From positions 17,950,532 through 18,014,531 of the forward strand of contig NW_026947503.1 of the NCBI RefSeq assembly GCF_034190915.1: DNA of 64,000 bases, given 5' to 3'. The translations under genes and the position numbers were made by a program. Under the pieces are notes generated by a model. That model ran no database searches. It saw only the letters and a program-made list of their open reading frames with translations, and was not told the DNA's origin. This document shows, in pieces, positions 1-12,274 of the stretch (positions are counted from its first letter, which is position 1; the number at the start of each line of letters is the position of its first letter). This DNA comes from Cavia porcellus (taxonomy: Eukaryota > Chordata > Mammalia > Rodentia > Caviidae).

Positions 1-222
1 TTTGGGTAAAAGATAAACCAAAGAAAAAGAGCTGTTGTTGGTGCTCATTGATTTGCTGACTGGCAAACTTTTTCCTACCAAACAGTGTTTCTGCCCTCTG
101 CTAGGCTGCCTTGGAGTCAGCCCACTATGGCCCAAAACATGTACAAACTGTAGGAGGAAATAAATCTTTCCTCTTCTAACTTCCGGTGTCTGGTATTTTA
201 TATCAGCAATGAGCAAGTTAAT
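1..222 (+). mobile_element. MaLR-like LTR, 3' part (cut by window edge)
   Basis: The segment has the layout of the 3' end of a mammalian apparent LTR retrotransposon (ERVL-MaLR) LTR: a 'ttggagtcagcc' type stretch, then 'aggaggaaataaatctttcc' with an AATAAA-like signal, then a short pyrimidine-rich end followed by 'cagcaatgagcaa'. The same order is seen in the better preserved LTR at 32,954-33,294. The 5' part lies outside the window, so length and target duplication cannot be judged. Family assignment is by resemblance only. Confidence 0.5.
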
Positions 223-3162
223 TAAGGCAAGTAGTCACTAGGAATGGAAAAGATGTGGTAAGGCTTATCTAAGGCTAAAGATTTATTGATTTTTTAAACT
301 ATATAATGTATTTTATGACTGATAAATAAATACAAAAGACTAAAGTGCACCAAATAAATACATACAATTTGAATGATCTATAAAATTAGGATGAATTTTA
401 AAAGTTGAAAGGGCTGATTAATCCAGTTCAAAATCCAGTGGCTTATTTGCTTAGAAGTATGTTTTGAAAGAATCTAAGAAGACATGCTAAACTATGTTTC
501 TTTTAATTAAAATACTTTTCAGTCTCCTTATTTTGTTATTAAGCTTTTAATTTTTTTTTCTATTTCCTTTAGACTCCTTGAGGTGAAATAATTTTGTTGT
601 ATCAATCTTAAAGTATTTGGTCTGAAATTCAAATTGATAAAGTAAAATTTAACTAAATGTACTAAATTGTTACCAAATAAATGTATTAGGACAGGAGTGG
701 AAGAGGGAGAAAGCTAGAAGTTTTTTTGGATGAACTTTTAAGAAAGTGAAAATAAAATTTCACAAAATTTTGGAAAGTGCGAGAATATACAGCCATATAC
801 ATAGAGATGGATGGAGAAAAGGAGGAGGAAAAACAGACAAGGAAATTCCATTCATTGGATTGTTGTGGAATTTCATCTGATATTATCAATCTCCAATAGA
901 ACTTATGAAATAATTATACATCTCTTTTTAATGATATGCATCTTTAGACTAATGATGCTTTTACTGTAAATCTGTTGTTATCAAGATGTCTCAGCTATTC
1001 TGTTAGTAACTGTTCTTTTGGTTCTTCCCTCTATCTTTGGATCTCCTTGTATACCTTAGAATTCATGTAGCATATGAATGCCCAAATCAAGAGTATATTG
1101 TTACCATAGTCATTCAACTATTAGCTATAGGGCCAAACATTCATATTTAGCTATAAAATGTTAGAATAATATAGCATAAATAGAAGAAAAGGAAGATAAA
1201 ATTGTAATTCTCCAAATAATTCTGTATTTTGAACAGAAAATCCTCTAGTTAAGTATTTTATTTATAAATAAAACTGTGTATATAATCAAATTATTTTTCT
1301 ATGTAAGTTTATGAAAACAGAGGATGCTTAAGAAACACAATATTGTAATTTAAACATTAATTTTTACTTAAATATTCAAAACACATATTCCTTAATGTAC
1401 TTGAACTACTTGCTGCTCAGATGAAAAAATAAGCCTTGGTGTTAATTCAAAGACATTTTCCACTGTCCACTAGGAACTTTGTGGACATTACAGGACGTAC
1501 AATCAAATAAACTTTTGAAAGACTGAATATAACTGAATTTAATCAGAATTTTGGAAATTCAGCTATAGGTTCAAAACCATAAAGGTTTGCATCTTAACTG
1601 AAACATGGTAGAGAAATTGTCCACAATTGCTGCCCTATATTACCTTATAATGACAATATTGGCTTGATTAACATATTGAGTAAGGAAAGGATATTAGAAT
1701 TGTGTAAGATATTTAAAAAATTTACCTTGGAATATTTTAAATTAATTTCACTTAAATCCTTGGGTCTGACATAGTTATGCATCCCCAACCTACCTAAGAA
1801 GGAGATGTGTCCATAAAGAGCAGAGCAGTATTTGAAAGTCTGAAGATGCAGAAAATAAAGCTTAATAGAGGCTGTGATCCAAGGAATGTTTATTGATAAG
1901 TTTTGCATGCTTCATTAAGGATTTACATAGCAAAAGTATAATATATAAAATCCAGAAAATATGTAACCAGTGAAGTGAGAGAAAACAATGTGGTGCTCAT
2001 GAAGCCAGGGAAGGCAGATGGATGTAATGAACTGGGTCAGTCGTTGTTTATAGTTCAAGTTAATGAAGAATTTCGAGTTACCATTCAGTAAGCTGATATA
2101 CTGTACTTCTTACTGTTAACTTGTGACCAGAAATATTAATGAAAATGTGGAGAAAAAAAAACTATGAAGATATGTGAATGTTATAAAGAAGAGAAGCTCT
2201 GAGTAGGGTGAATGTAGGCACCTCCTTAAGGATGTTTTGCTGATAAGGGGTACAGAGAAATGAAAGAAAGGATAGAATGAGAAGAGCTGAAAAAGACTGA
2301 TTTTTATGAGTTAATAGATTTTGAATACTTATATGAGAAAGACACAGTAGAAAATATGAATGTCACAGTGTATGAACAATATAGTTAATAACTGAGAGAT
2401 TATTACATTGGCAACATGAAAATACATCCTCTAAAGTTAGGGATTTGATATTAAGTAGGAAATGAGCATTTTCTCCACAGTAACAGGAGTGCAGGCAAAG
2501 CCCAGGTTGAGGTTACTAGAGTGCAATGTGGTAGTAGTTTGAAAAAGTTGTGTTTTAAGAAAAGTAGAAAATAGTTCATTACATGGATCAAAGGCTAAAG
2601 GCTACTATACATGTAGTTTAAAGGTGAAAATATGTTTACCTAACAGAGGGAGAGAATAAATGGCTTAGTTAGCAAGATGTAATTCTTGGCCATTGTTAAA
2701 TTTCAAGTTCATGCATTTAAATAGGACCAATCAAAATGGATTTATGTTTTTCACTAACCAGGTGCAGCTAAACAGTAGTTTGTGCGTAATAACAGCAAAG
2801 TTTAAAATGCTGCAGTTGTGAGATTGCCGAAAAATGATCTTTTAAAGCAGTCCAATGATTTCAATAGGATTAAGTAAGAGAGACAAGGATACAGGTAGAG
2901 ACTTAATTTATTGCTCGGATCTGATATTTATTCTGCATGAATAGAAAAATAGATGTCAAGTGTATGACATGTAGAAGCTGGGCACACTGGCTTTATAAAT
3001 TTAGAGCCAGGTGAAAATGAAGAATTAGTTAAGTTAGAAAATTTGAGCAAATGAATTGGAAGATCAGGATGTAGTCGGAGTTGAGGATATTTAAAATTGA
3101 CATATTGTCTTTTGGGACTAAAGATTTCTGAGAGAAAGCGGGAGCCCGTGTGCATACGTGCC

Positions 3163-3164
<2 letters not shown>
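223..3164. other. AT-rich stretch, nothing recognised
   Basis: I see no ORF with protein-family resemblance and no clear repeat family in this stretch. Short ORFs here lack any motif and fit the chance expectation for AT-rich DNA. It may hold old diverged repeats that cannot be named by eye. Confidence 0.4.

Positions 3165-3211
<47 letters not shown>
3165..3211 (+). repeat. (GT)n microsatellite
   Basis: An uninterrupted GT dinucleotide run of about 23 units, flanked by 'cctcc' and 'aggcgcactg'. Purity and length make it likely to be polymorphic. It produces artefactual poly-(Thr-His) ORFs on the minus strand. Confidence 0.97.
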
Positions 3212-3213
<2 letters not shown>

Positions 3214-3970
3214 GCGCACTGTGGTGGGAAAACTTTGTAATGAGCCAGTTTGAAACATATTTACTAAATATTTCCTGGAAGACCAAAATTTTTCAAATTG
3301 AGAACTATTATCTTTCCCTATGACTATGGAAGTAAGTACAATGGTAAAAGCCAAGAACACCATGAATGTAAATGCAAGAGTTTTAATTTATCTTCTTGCA
3401 TGTAATATCACAAAGAATAAAGAAAACAGCATTGCTGGATAAAGTTACAATGGAAAGAAGCTAAAATCATACATTTACTATGAAGAAGTAATTTGGAAGT
3501 AGATAGAACACCAAAAGATGACAATAAGCAAATGATTGGGATATTTAGAAAGGAGAGAAAAAATAGGACATAATGATGAAGATCTAAGATAATAATTATC
3601 CAAAAAGATTTCCCAGTGAGATTGAAAGTAGTCACGATCAGATTCTGTAAGGAAAATTACATCTTTAAGAGGGACAAAATTTGGGGTAGAATAATATCGT
3701 TCCTTAAATGCTCAGATATATGGCTGAGAATATGGGAAATTTTGGTTCTGACTGTCCTTTAGGCTTTTACAGAAGATGTCGTGGAGACTTGTAGGAGTTA
3801 ATAATAGAGAAAAGGAGAGACTAGAGTGTAAGCGCTATTTGTTCAGAATCTGTATCTTCTTATTGTGGGCCATCTGAACAAAACTGGGAAGGAATAAAAA
3901 TGCCCAGTAAACTCAAAGTAGTCAGTGATTGTAAAGTTGTGAAAAATGAGAGATTAGGAGGAGGATGGGT
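3212..3970. other. AT-rich stretch, nothing recognised
   Basis: No coding or repeat signature could be supported here. The sequence becomes L1-like only from about 3,975. Confidence 0.4.
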
Positions 3971-3974
3971 CCAC

Positions 3975-4330
3975 TCCACAACATCCCATTAACTCCTTCT
4001 TTTCCTTGTGCGAGGGTTCGTGCATAGGAGTTCAAACTGTTTTACCCATGAACATGATCTCCAGTTGCATCCATTTACCTACAAGAGCCTCAAGGTTATT
4101 CTCCTTTTTAGCTGGGTAGAGTTCCACTACATAAAAATACTATATCTTTCTTATCCATTCTACAGGTGATGGGCAAGTTACTCCCAATTTTTTTCTGGTA
4201 TCCTGTCACAAGAAATAATTGTTTTCTCTCCTTTGATTTTCAGTCTACACATTTCCTTTCCAGTTAAATGTGTTTCTTTAATATACTGTGTATGCAGTAT
4301 ATTGATGGATCGTGTTCCATTCCATCCGTG
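3975..4330 (-). mobile_element. HAL1-like internally deleted L1 relic
   Basis: Read on the minus strand, the left part (to about 4,176) aligns with the end of L1 ORF2 and the start of its 3' UTR as seen at 10,100-10,250 (shared 'tatccattc...gatgg'). The right part (about 4,180-4,300) encodes a fragment resembling the L1 endonuclease region (THLTGKEMCRLKIKGEKTI, compare THLTQKDTHRLKVKGWKTI in the full-length copy). Nearly all of ORF2 between these points is missing. The same fusion occurs in the element at 7,550-9,009, so the deletion was probably present in a source element. Confidence 0.7.
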
Positions 4331-7300
4331 TCTCTTTTCATTGCTGACAAGTATATTATTTTTGACAAGTATATGAAATCGGAAAATGTAAATTTTCTGA
4401 ATATCTTTGACATGTTCTAACAATTTACTTTTCACAGCCATGCTATCTGTGTCAAAGACAAAGGAAGTTATTGCACATAATGTTTTTAACCATTGATAGC
4501 AGGGTCAAAACAGGAAAAGGACTAAATTAAATATAATGTCATATTTCAGTCGAAATTACATTCTAAAGACATACAGATATACAAATCAAAGTAATTGTTT
4601 AGCTGGTACCTTCATAGCAGTTAAGTTTTCTTTCTAATCTATGGCTCATTTTTAAAAAGATCTTGAGATTATATCTCACCAACTTGTTTTTATAGATATA
4701 TTTCTTTTGAAGCCTTATTTAGATTAAAATAATATTACTAAGGATATATTTTTACTAATGATAGAGCAAATCCTAATCTTATTTTTCTTTCTGTGGTTAC
4801 AATGTTATAGAAACATTTTACTTATTTTAATTCAGTCGGCTATTGGATATCTGCTTCTGATATTTCTTTGCAAACATTTTTATTTTTATTTTGGTTTTAA
4901 ATTACTTTCTACAATCAGGTATACACTAATGTTTTTCACACAGTGATCAGAAAACCCAAAGAAAGCACCTACATATACATACTAGATTTGTCTAGTGAAA
5001 ATCATACATTATTGTCTCCTAATCATGGCAGAACTTTAAAATTTTTAAAATATATAAAATCACCTTCTTAAGTCTTAGATGTCTAATCCTGAAGATATTG
5101 GAAATATTTTATAAAAAGCTTTCCCAAACCTATCATGAAATATAAAATCTGAGCTTTTAAAGTTTTAATATTTAGAAAGAACTACATCTTTATTTCAAGA
5201 TAAATTAAATAAAACAATATAACAGCAAATGTATTATATGGAATCATTTTGCCATTTACTCAAATGCAAAACAATTCGCAAGAAAGATAGTCATTTCTCA
5301 GGGATCCCATGTTATCACACTGAAGAATCTTATGTCATTCAATATTTTGGGTTCAGGAAGAATAGCTATGAAAAGGAGGGAACTAATTAAATTAAAATTT
5401 CTGGGTGAAGTAATGGATGAATTCTTTAAAAATTTCACTCAAATTCACTCAAGTTACTTATTTGGTCTTATGTAGCATGTGGATAGTCAAAACTACAATA
5501 GTCTTTTGCAATAGAATACACAAAGTCTGCATGGTTCAATAATCTGTTATTTGAGGTGAGATGATTTTTATTGGGTTTGGGAAATCTAGGTGAAAAGAGG
5601 AATGTGTTTTAAAGAACTAGAGTGCAATAGTTGAAATGTAGCAGAGAAAAGCTAAAGTAGAAATACTTGGCAAATTTAGATTCTCATCAATAAATAATGC
5701 AAGCTACATTCAGTGATGTGATTCAGGTCAATTCTCATGACTGGCAATGTTTGATTGAGTCTAATGGCACAGGGAACCCAGAAATACTCAGCCACCTGAT
5801 TGATAAAACAGATATTTTAATTAATACCTACTCAAACAAGCCATAACTCAGCATTGTTATATTATGTACCCTTTATGAGAAAACACAGAAAGATTATTTT
5901 CTATAGAAGAAAGTAAATAGAGAAATACAGGGGTATGTATGTAGAATTTGAATTTCTGTTTCTTCCTCTTAATGAACAGTTGCTCTGAGTTAATTTTCCT
6001 ATTCTCTCCTCCCAAAATACATTTAAAGCGTGTGGATTTCACTATCAACAGGTGAGCTATGCCCTTCTCAAAATTTTCTATGCATCAATGCAAAGCAGGT
6101 TACCAGTTACACACAAGTCAGCCTTGCACCATTTATATGGGCTTGTTTGTCAAAGGTTACAGCTTGGCAACATTTACTGCTACTCTAACTTTCTCTGCAA
6201 TGTTATGCTTGTAATTATTTGGTGTTATTCTGGGAGTTAATTGTCAGGAAACAAAATTAAGGGAGCATATCAGATCCTTTCCTTCCTCTGAGACTACTGA
6301 AAAAATAATTGAAAAGAGGTGAGCCTTAATATCAATCCAGCATGGACCATTTCTCTTGTCATTGTTGTTACTGAAGGAGTTCGCTTTAGGAATGTCATAA
6401 AGAGGTCATAAGATTTTAAGTTGCCAACTTAGATCTGCATTGCACCTTCCAAAGACTTTCAACAGTTTCATATGGCTGTACTGAAAGTATAGCTTATCTC
6501 TTTTTCTATCATGAGATTTCAGAGTAAAGTCCAGCTTTTCATTGTGGTAATAGGGAAGTTCTTAGGAAAAATATTTAAATGGGATAGTTTTACAGTTATT
6601 ATCTTTTAAAATTCCTATATGCTAGATTCTTGGAAAAATGCAGTTTAAATCTTATGAGATGATTCAATGACATCACTGATAAGGTTTAATTGAATGGTGA
6701 ATCAGACTGCAAAACACGTGAAATACATTTTTGGATCATTAAGCTTGAAAGAGAATGATCTCAAACAGCATGTAAAATTCAGAAGGGTTTATGTTACTAT
6801 TTGTATATACACTACCATCGGATTACTGAAGCTTTGCTAAGTTTATTTTGTGTGAACCTACATGTTCAGAAGAAAGTGCCATGTCACCTGAAGGTTGTTC
6901 CCCTAATTGTTTAAATCTTTGGTCCTGTATCACTGCTTGGGGCTCTTCTGACTTGACCAATGTGTCGTTTTCAAAGATAGAATGTGTGCCTGAGGCCATT
7001 CATGCTAGCCACATGCTCCTGCCCATCTCAGCTTCTGCTTTTTTCTCCTTCAGCATTCTATCTATAATAGCCTGGCCTGCTCCTCACAACCTGGTGTTCA
7101 CTTCACATACAAACAATTAGAAAGGCAGCTTATTGTCTTAATAGCTGAGCCTCCAACAGTCGTTTTCTTCACAGTAGAAAGACATCCTTATCTGAAAAAT
7201 TTCTTTAAAATGAAAAAAATAACACTGCCTAATGCTAATATGTGAAATATTATAACTTTGAGAATGCTCACATTCCACTTTGAAAAGCAAGGACAATGTA

Positions 7301-7540
7301 AGTAATACAGGGTTTCAGTTTAAGTTAATAGGAAATTAAGGATAGTTACCATGGTATAACCTGCTATTTTTGAGTTAAATGTCTGCCCTCAAATCTGATA
7401 TGAATGGACAGATCAGAACAAAATAAAATCAAACTAAACAGAGCAATAAGACTACTGTGACTTTTAAATCCTGATACACTATTAATAATGACTTCTGCCT
7501 TCGTTTTTTAGGCTTTTTTTTTTCACCTTTCCTCTTCTCA
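4331..7540. other. AT-rich stretch, largely unclassified
   Basis: No coding gene is recognisable. A less AT-rich block at about 6,845-7,120 (both strands open for short distances, longest 90 codons on the plus strand) could be an old repeat or pseudogene fragment, but I could not match it to any family. The remainder shows no pattern I can support. Confidence 0.4.
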
Positions 7541-7918
7541 GGATGCTTTGTATGTTTTGAGTCCCACTAGCCTCTTTAGATTTTAGATTAGGGGCCAGCC
7601 TGTTGTCTATCTGAGGGTTGCTGAACATTTTTATCCCTGAGCTTGATCTTGAGATATACTCCTTTACTTACTAAAGTCAAAGGGTTTTCCTTCCTTCCAG
7701 CTGTGTAGTTCTACACTGCCCAAAAGTGTCATGGTTTTCCAATGTATCTGCGGCTGCTGGATGAGTTGTCCCTATTTCTTTCTGGTTTCCTGTCACATAT
7801 AACTTTGCTCTCTCATCTTTGACTTTCAGTTTATTAACGCTCTTTCGGGTTGAGTGTATTTCCTATTTTCCTATTCAGAGCATCTCAATGGAGCCTGTCT
7901 CCTAATCTACTCTGCCTG

Positions 7919-7947
<29 letters not shown>
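7919..7947 (+). repeat. Poly(T) tract (29 T)
   Basis: A pure T run within the HAL1-like element. It could be the poly(A) tail of a small insertion on the minus strand, but no SINE body could be recognised beside it. Confidence 0.9.
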
Positions 7948-7949
<2 letters not shown>

Positions 7950-8069
7950 TGTATCAAGGAGGCTATCTATATTAAAGATTATAGCTTACTGTCTTTGCCT
8001 TATGTCTGCTATTCTATGTTACTGCTATAATTTGTCCACTTTACTCCCTCATTCCACTGTCTGACCTGT

Positions 8070-8957
8070 TCATTGAGGCTTCTCTTCCACTGTTGCTGGA
8101 ATCTTGGTATTTTTTCCTCTCTCTCTCTCTGGAATGTCCTTCAGTATTTTTTGTAAGGTTGGGCTGGTGGCCATGAACTCCCACAGTTCCTCCTTGTCTT
8201 GGAAACATCTTATTTCTCCATTAATTTTGAGACAGAGTTTTTCAGGGTACATCAGTCTTGGTTGCAGATTATTTTCTTTCAGGCCTTGGACTATTCACCC
8301 TCAGGCTCTTCTCCATTTGAGAGATTGTGTTGATAAGTCTGTTGTCATTTTGATAATTTTTCCATTGTAGGTAATGTTTTATTTCCTGGCTGCTTTTAGA
8401 ATTCTGTTTTTTTTGGTGAATTTCTGGAATCTTGATTATTATATGTCTGGGTGTAGATCTGTTTTGGTTGTAGGTGTCTGGAGTTCTGTATGCATCAGTT
8501 ATCTGGATATCATTTCTTTTTCCTATGCTTGGGAGTTTTCCATTATTATATCTGTGAATAGTCTTTGTAGTTCATTTTTTGTTACTCTTGCTTCTTCACT
8601 CCCATGCTTTATTCTTAAATTATGTATCCTTTTGTCGTGGTGTTCTTGCCTTTGAATTGTTTCTTTCTGGTTCCTCATTATTTTTAAGAGAACTTTTCTT
8701 TTGAAATCATATATCATACATCTCCCTTCAAGTTTCAAAAGGCTAACTTTAGTTTTTGTCAAGGCATTTTGCCAGTTTTCAATGGAGTTTTTAGTTTCCT
8801 GGTAATCTCTTTGGATCTGTTTCATGTATTCTAGGTTATGTTTAAATTCTTCATCAAAGGTTTCTCTTTCTTTTCTGATTTCTTCTGTTCTTTCATCTGT
8901 GTTCTCTTGGGAGGGGCTTATCATTTCTTTAATTAATCTTTTTATGTCTTGCCTCAT
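8070..8957 (-). pseudogene. Broken L1-type ORF1 protein gene in HAL1-like element
   Basis: Two open pieces in the same minus-strand frame (8,523-8,957 and 8,070-8,252) resemble the L1 ORF1 protein, a trimeric RNA-binding chaperone that packages L1 RNA. The upstream piece carries a charged helical segment like the coiled coil and ends near 'RKVLLKIMRNQKETIQRQEHH'-like sequence that precedes the RRM; only part of it is quoted here by description. The downstream piece (YPEKLCLKINGEIRCF...) matches the ORF1 C-terminus, where the full-length copy has YPAKLSFKIDGEI. The region between is broken by stops. It is older and more diverged than the ORF1 at 17,320-18,372. Confidence 0.75.
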
Positions 8958-9009
8958 TTGGATGAGAAGTACACTTTTGAATTCATCTATGAAGTCGTGA
9001 AGGTATTTC

Positions 9010-12000
9010 TTTTTTTTTATTTAAGAGGAAAAAGAGAAAAACACAAAACAAAGCAGTGTAAGGTTACACATAATACAGAACTACAAAAAAAAACATAACA
9101 GTAAGAAATCACCTGTTAATAGATTACATATTATCATCTTGGAAATAGTTGCTCAAATCACAGTATCAAAGAATACAAAGTAGACATTCAAACAGAGAGA
9201 CTGCAAACAGCTGTGTTCAATGATCCAAAAACATTAATATAGTCAGCTATTTAACACCCCTAAACACACTTGCTGTTATATCCGTTAGAGCTCTTTTTTT
9301 TTTCCTCCCTTCCTTTTTTACAACAAAATTTACACATTTTGGATTTTATTACTCCTTAGTTCTTATTACTTTTTTTGGGGGGGAGAGAATAAAGTCAAAT
9401 ATGGCAAAACAAAGCTGTCAGTCAAAACCAAGGATAGACATAGCATATGATGTAGAACAGAGTACAAGGTTATTAACAATGGTTATCAACGTTGTCTCTT
9501 GTTTCCTTAAAAAGAATTGTCTATCTCATTAGATATTATAAAGTTGGACAAAAAAGTAGAGAACCAGACCAATAAAACTTAGGCATTGTAAACATTACAG
9601 GACTTCCAAAGGAGACAATAGTCAAACCAGAATGGGCATCTTTGTGAATCTTATTGCCTTCAAAGTAGTTGCCTATACTCTTAGACTTGATACTATCGCA
9701 CAGAATGGAACAGAGTCTAGTCAGTCAAAATAAGATCGTGGGAGTATTACAGGACTTCAAAACAAGTTAATAGGAAATCGAAAAGAGTTACTATTATATA
9801 TCCTAATTTTTTAAATTTTCCCTTAATTAAAATAAACATAAGAAATAACTAAATATTTTTTTTAAAGAATAGTAGTTACCATAGTGTCTGTCTTTTTCCT
9901 TGAAATATTTGGATAAAACTTCATATACTATAGCTTCAAATATTTCCATATCAAGAAGCCCAGAATAAAGGCTTTCTAATTAATGAGTGAAAATTTTATA
10001 AGGCTTCAAGGCCACATAATGGGGAATCATGATTACCACATATTTTTACATATTTGAATCATTACTTACATTAGGGAAACTATTCAGTATTCATACATGT
10101 GAGACTGATTTATTTCACTTATGAGTATGGTCTCAAGCTGCACCCATTTATTGACAAATATCTCAATGTGATCCTTCTTTATAGCTGAATAATACTCCAT
10201 TGTATAGAAATACCACAACTTTTTTATCCATTCCTCAGTTGATGGACACTTGGGTTGTTTCCAAGATCTGGCGATTACAAATTGTGCTGCTATAAACATA
10301 GGTGCACATATATCACTGTGGTATGATGCTTTCAGTTCTTCTGGGAATATGCCTAGAAGTGGAATAGCTGGAATAAATGGGATTTCCAATCCCTACTTTT
10401 TGAGAAAACTCCAGACAGACCTCCACAAAGGCTGTACCAGTCTACACTCCCACCAACAGTGCAGGAGAGTTCCTTTTTCCCCACAGCCTCTCCAGTATTT
10501 GTTGTTGTTGGTTTTCTTGATCCTGGCCATTCTTTCAGGAGTGAGATGGTATCTCAGTGTGGTTTTAATTTGCATTTCTCTAATGACCAATGATGATGAG
10601 CATTTTTTCATGTATTTATTTGCCATTTGCATTTCTTCATCTGAGAATTGCGTATTCATCTCAGATGCCCATTTTTGGATTGGATCTTTGAATTTCGTAG
10701 GTCTGAGTTATTTTAATTCTTTATATGTTTTAGACAAGAGTCCCTTGTCTGAGAGAGAGTTCACTAAAATCTTTTCCCAGTTTGTGGGTTTTCTTTTCAC
10801 TATGCTGGACATTTCATTTGACATGCAGAAACTTTTAATAAGAAGTGGTCCCAGTTATTGATTCTGGGAAGTATTTCCCGTGCGGTTTGAGTCCTGTTCA
10901 TGAATTCTCTATCTACTCCTATGTCTCCAAGGTTTCTACCCAATTTGTCTTCCAATAGATTTAGTGTTTCTGTTTTAATATTCAGATCTTTGACCCATTT
11001 AGATTTTAATTTAGTACATGGTGATAGACATGGGTCTAGCTTTAGTTTTCGGCAAATGGAGAGCCACTTTTTCCAGCACCATTTCTTAAAGAGACTGTCG
11101 TTCTTCCAGTGAACCTGCTTAGCTCCTTTATCAAAGATAAGGTGGTTGAGTGTGTTTGTAGTTGTGGTTGTATCTTCTAATCTATTCCATTGATCTTCAG
11201 CTTTGTTTTGATTCCAATACCATGTTGATTTTACTACTGTTGCTTTGTAGTATAATTTCAAGTCAGGAATTGTGATGCCTCCTGCTTTGTCTTTGCTGCT
11301 TAGAATTGCCTTTGCAATTCTAGGTCTCTTCTGGTTCCAGGTGAAATTTAGGAGTGATTTCTCTAGACCTATAAGGTATGTTGATGGTATTTCTATTGGG
11401 ATTGCATTGAATCTGTATAAGAGTTTTGGGAGAATGGCCATCTTCACAATGTTTGTTCTTCCTATCCATGAGCAAGGGATGTCTTTCCATTTTCTGAGAT
11501 CATCTTCAATTTCCTTTTTCAGTGTATTATAGTTTTCACTGTATAAGTCTTTCACTTCTTTCGTAAGAGTAATTCCTAAGTATTTCAATTTTTTGCTTGC
11601 TAATGTGAATAGTCCAGTTTCTCTTATTTCCCTCTCTGTGATTTTGTTGTTTGTGTATAGGAATGCTATTGATTTCTGAGTATTGATTTTGTATCCAGCC
11701 ACATTACTGAATTTATTTATTGTATCTAAGGGTCTTTCAATGGAGCTTAGGGGGTCTTCTATGTAGAGTATCATGTCATCTGCAAACAATGACAACTTAA
11801 CTTCTTTTTTTCCTATCTTTACCCCTTTTATTTCTCTTTCTTGCCTAATTGCTCTGGCTAGTACTTCCAGTACTATATTAAATAGGAATGGTTATAAAGG
11901 ACATCCTTGTCTTGTGCCTGATTTTAAAGTAAAGGCTTTCAATTTTTGGCCATTTAGTATGATGCTGGCTGTTGGTTTGTCATAAATGGCCTTTATGAGG

Positions 12001-12221
12001 CCATCTATGTAAAGACCGTCTATTCCAATTTTCTGTAGAGTTTTTATCATGAATAAATGTTGGACCTTATTGAAGGCTTTTTCTGCATCTATAGAAATGA
12101 TCATGTGATTCTTATTTTTGGCTTTATTGATATGGTGGATTACATTTATTGATTTGTGTATGTTGAACCATCCTTGCATTCCTGGGATGAATCCCACTTG
12201 GTCATGGTGTATAATCTTCTT
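9010..12221 (-). mobile_element. L1 copy A, 5'-truncated
   Basis: Minus-strand L1 whose poly(A) end is the T run at 9,010-9,018 and whose 3' UTR spans about 9,019-10,083. It aligns with copy B over the 3' UTR and ORF2 back to 12,221, where similarity stops inside the reverse transcriptase coding region ('ataatcttctt'), the usual 5' truncation of L1 insertions. Its 3' UTR lacks a block of about 110 bp that copy B has at 13,157-13,268, so it belongs to a different subfamily. It lies immediately downstream, in the L1 sense, of copy B, separated by a (TA)n tract. Confidence 0.93.
10084..12221 (-). pseudogene. L1 ORF2 C-terminal two thirds, disrupted (copy A)
   Basis: ORF2 encodes the endonuclease/reverse transcriptase that drives L1 retrotransposition in the nucleus. 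Here only the reverse transcriptase core onward remains. Visible are the [17 protein letters not shown] stretch, the ISIDAEKAF motif, RQGCPL, the catalytic FADD (near 11,785), the [15 protein letters not shown] cysteine region and the [17 protein letters not shown] end. Damage: an in-frame TAA right after RQGCPL (11,892-11,894), a frame change near 10,830 where a T run is one base shorter than in copy B, and a TAG at 10,393-10,395. The open pieces are 11,892-12,197, 10,800-11,795, 10,393-10,659 and 10,084-10,389. It cannot make a working enzyme. Confidence 0.95.
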
Positions 12222-12239
12222 TTTATATATCTATATCTA

Positions 12240-12261
<22 letters not shown>
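12222..12261 (+). repeat. (TA)n-rich junction between L1 copies A and B
   Basis: About 40 bp of TATATATCTATATCTA followed by pure TA repeats. It separates the truncated 5' end of copy A from the poly(A) end of copy B. It may be expanded target sequence into which copy A inserted. Confidence 0.9.
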
Positions 12262-12270
<9 letters not shown>

Positions 12271-12274
12271 TTTT

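Larger units (their letters stand above)
7550..9009 (-). mobile_element. HAL1-like L1 element with ORF1, truncated endonuclease and L1 3' end
   Basis: On the minus strand the order is ORF1 (8,957 down to about 8,060), a short start of the L1 endonuclease region (about 7,870-7,790, matching 17,160-17,095 of the full-length L1), then directly the L1 3'-end region (below about 7,780). Reverse transcriptase is absent. This is the arrangement of HAL1 ('half L1') elements, which keep ORF1 and depend on L1 enzymes. A 29-base T run (7,919-7,947) interrupts the interior. The element stops abruptly at 9,009, where the poly(A) end of L1 copy A begins, so its 5' part is either truncated or displaced. Confidence 0.72.

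Noticed and set aside
3029..3363. Minus-strand ORFs with poly(Thr-His) stretches
   Set aside because: They are translations of the (GT)n microsatellite at 3,165-3,211.
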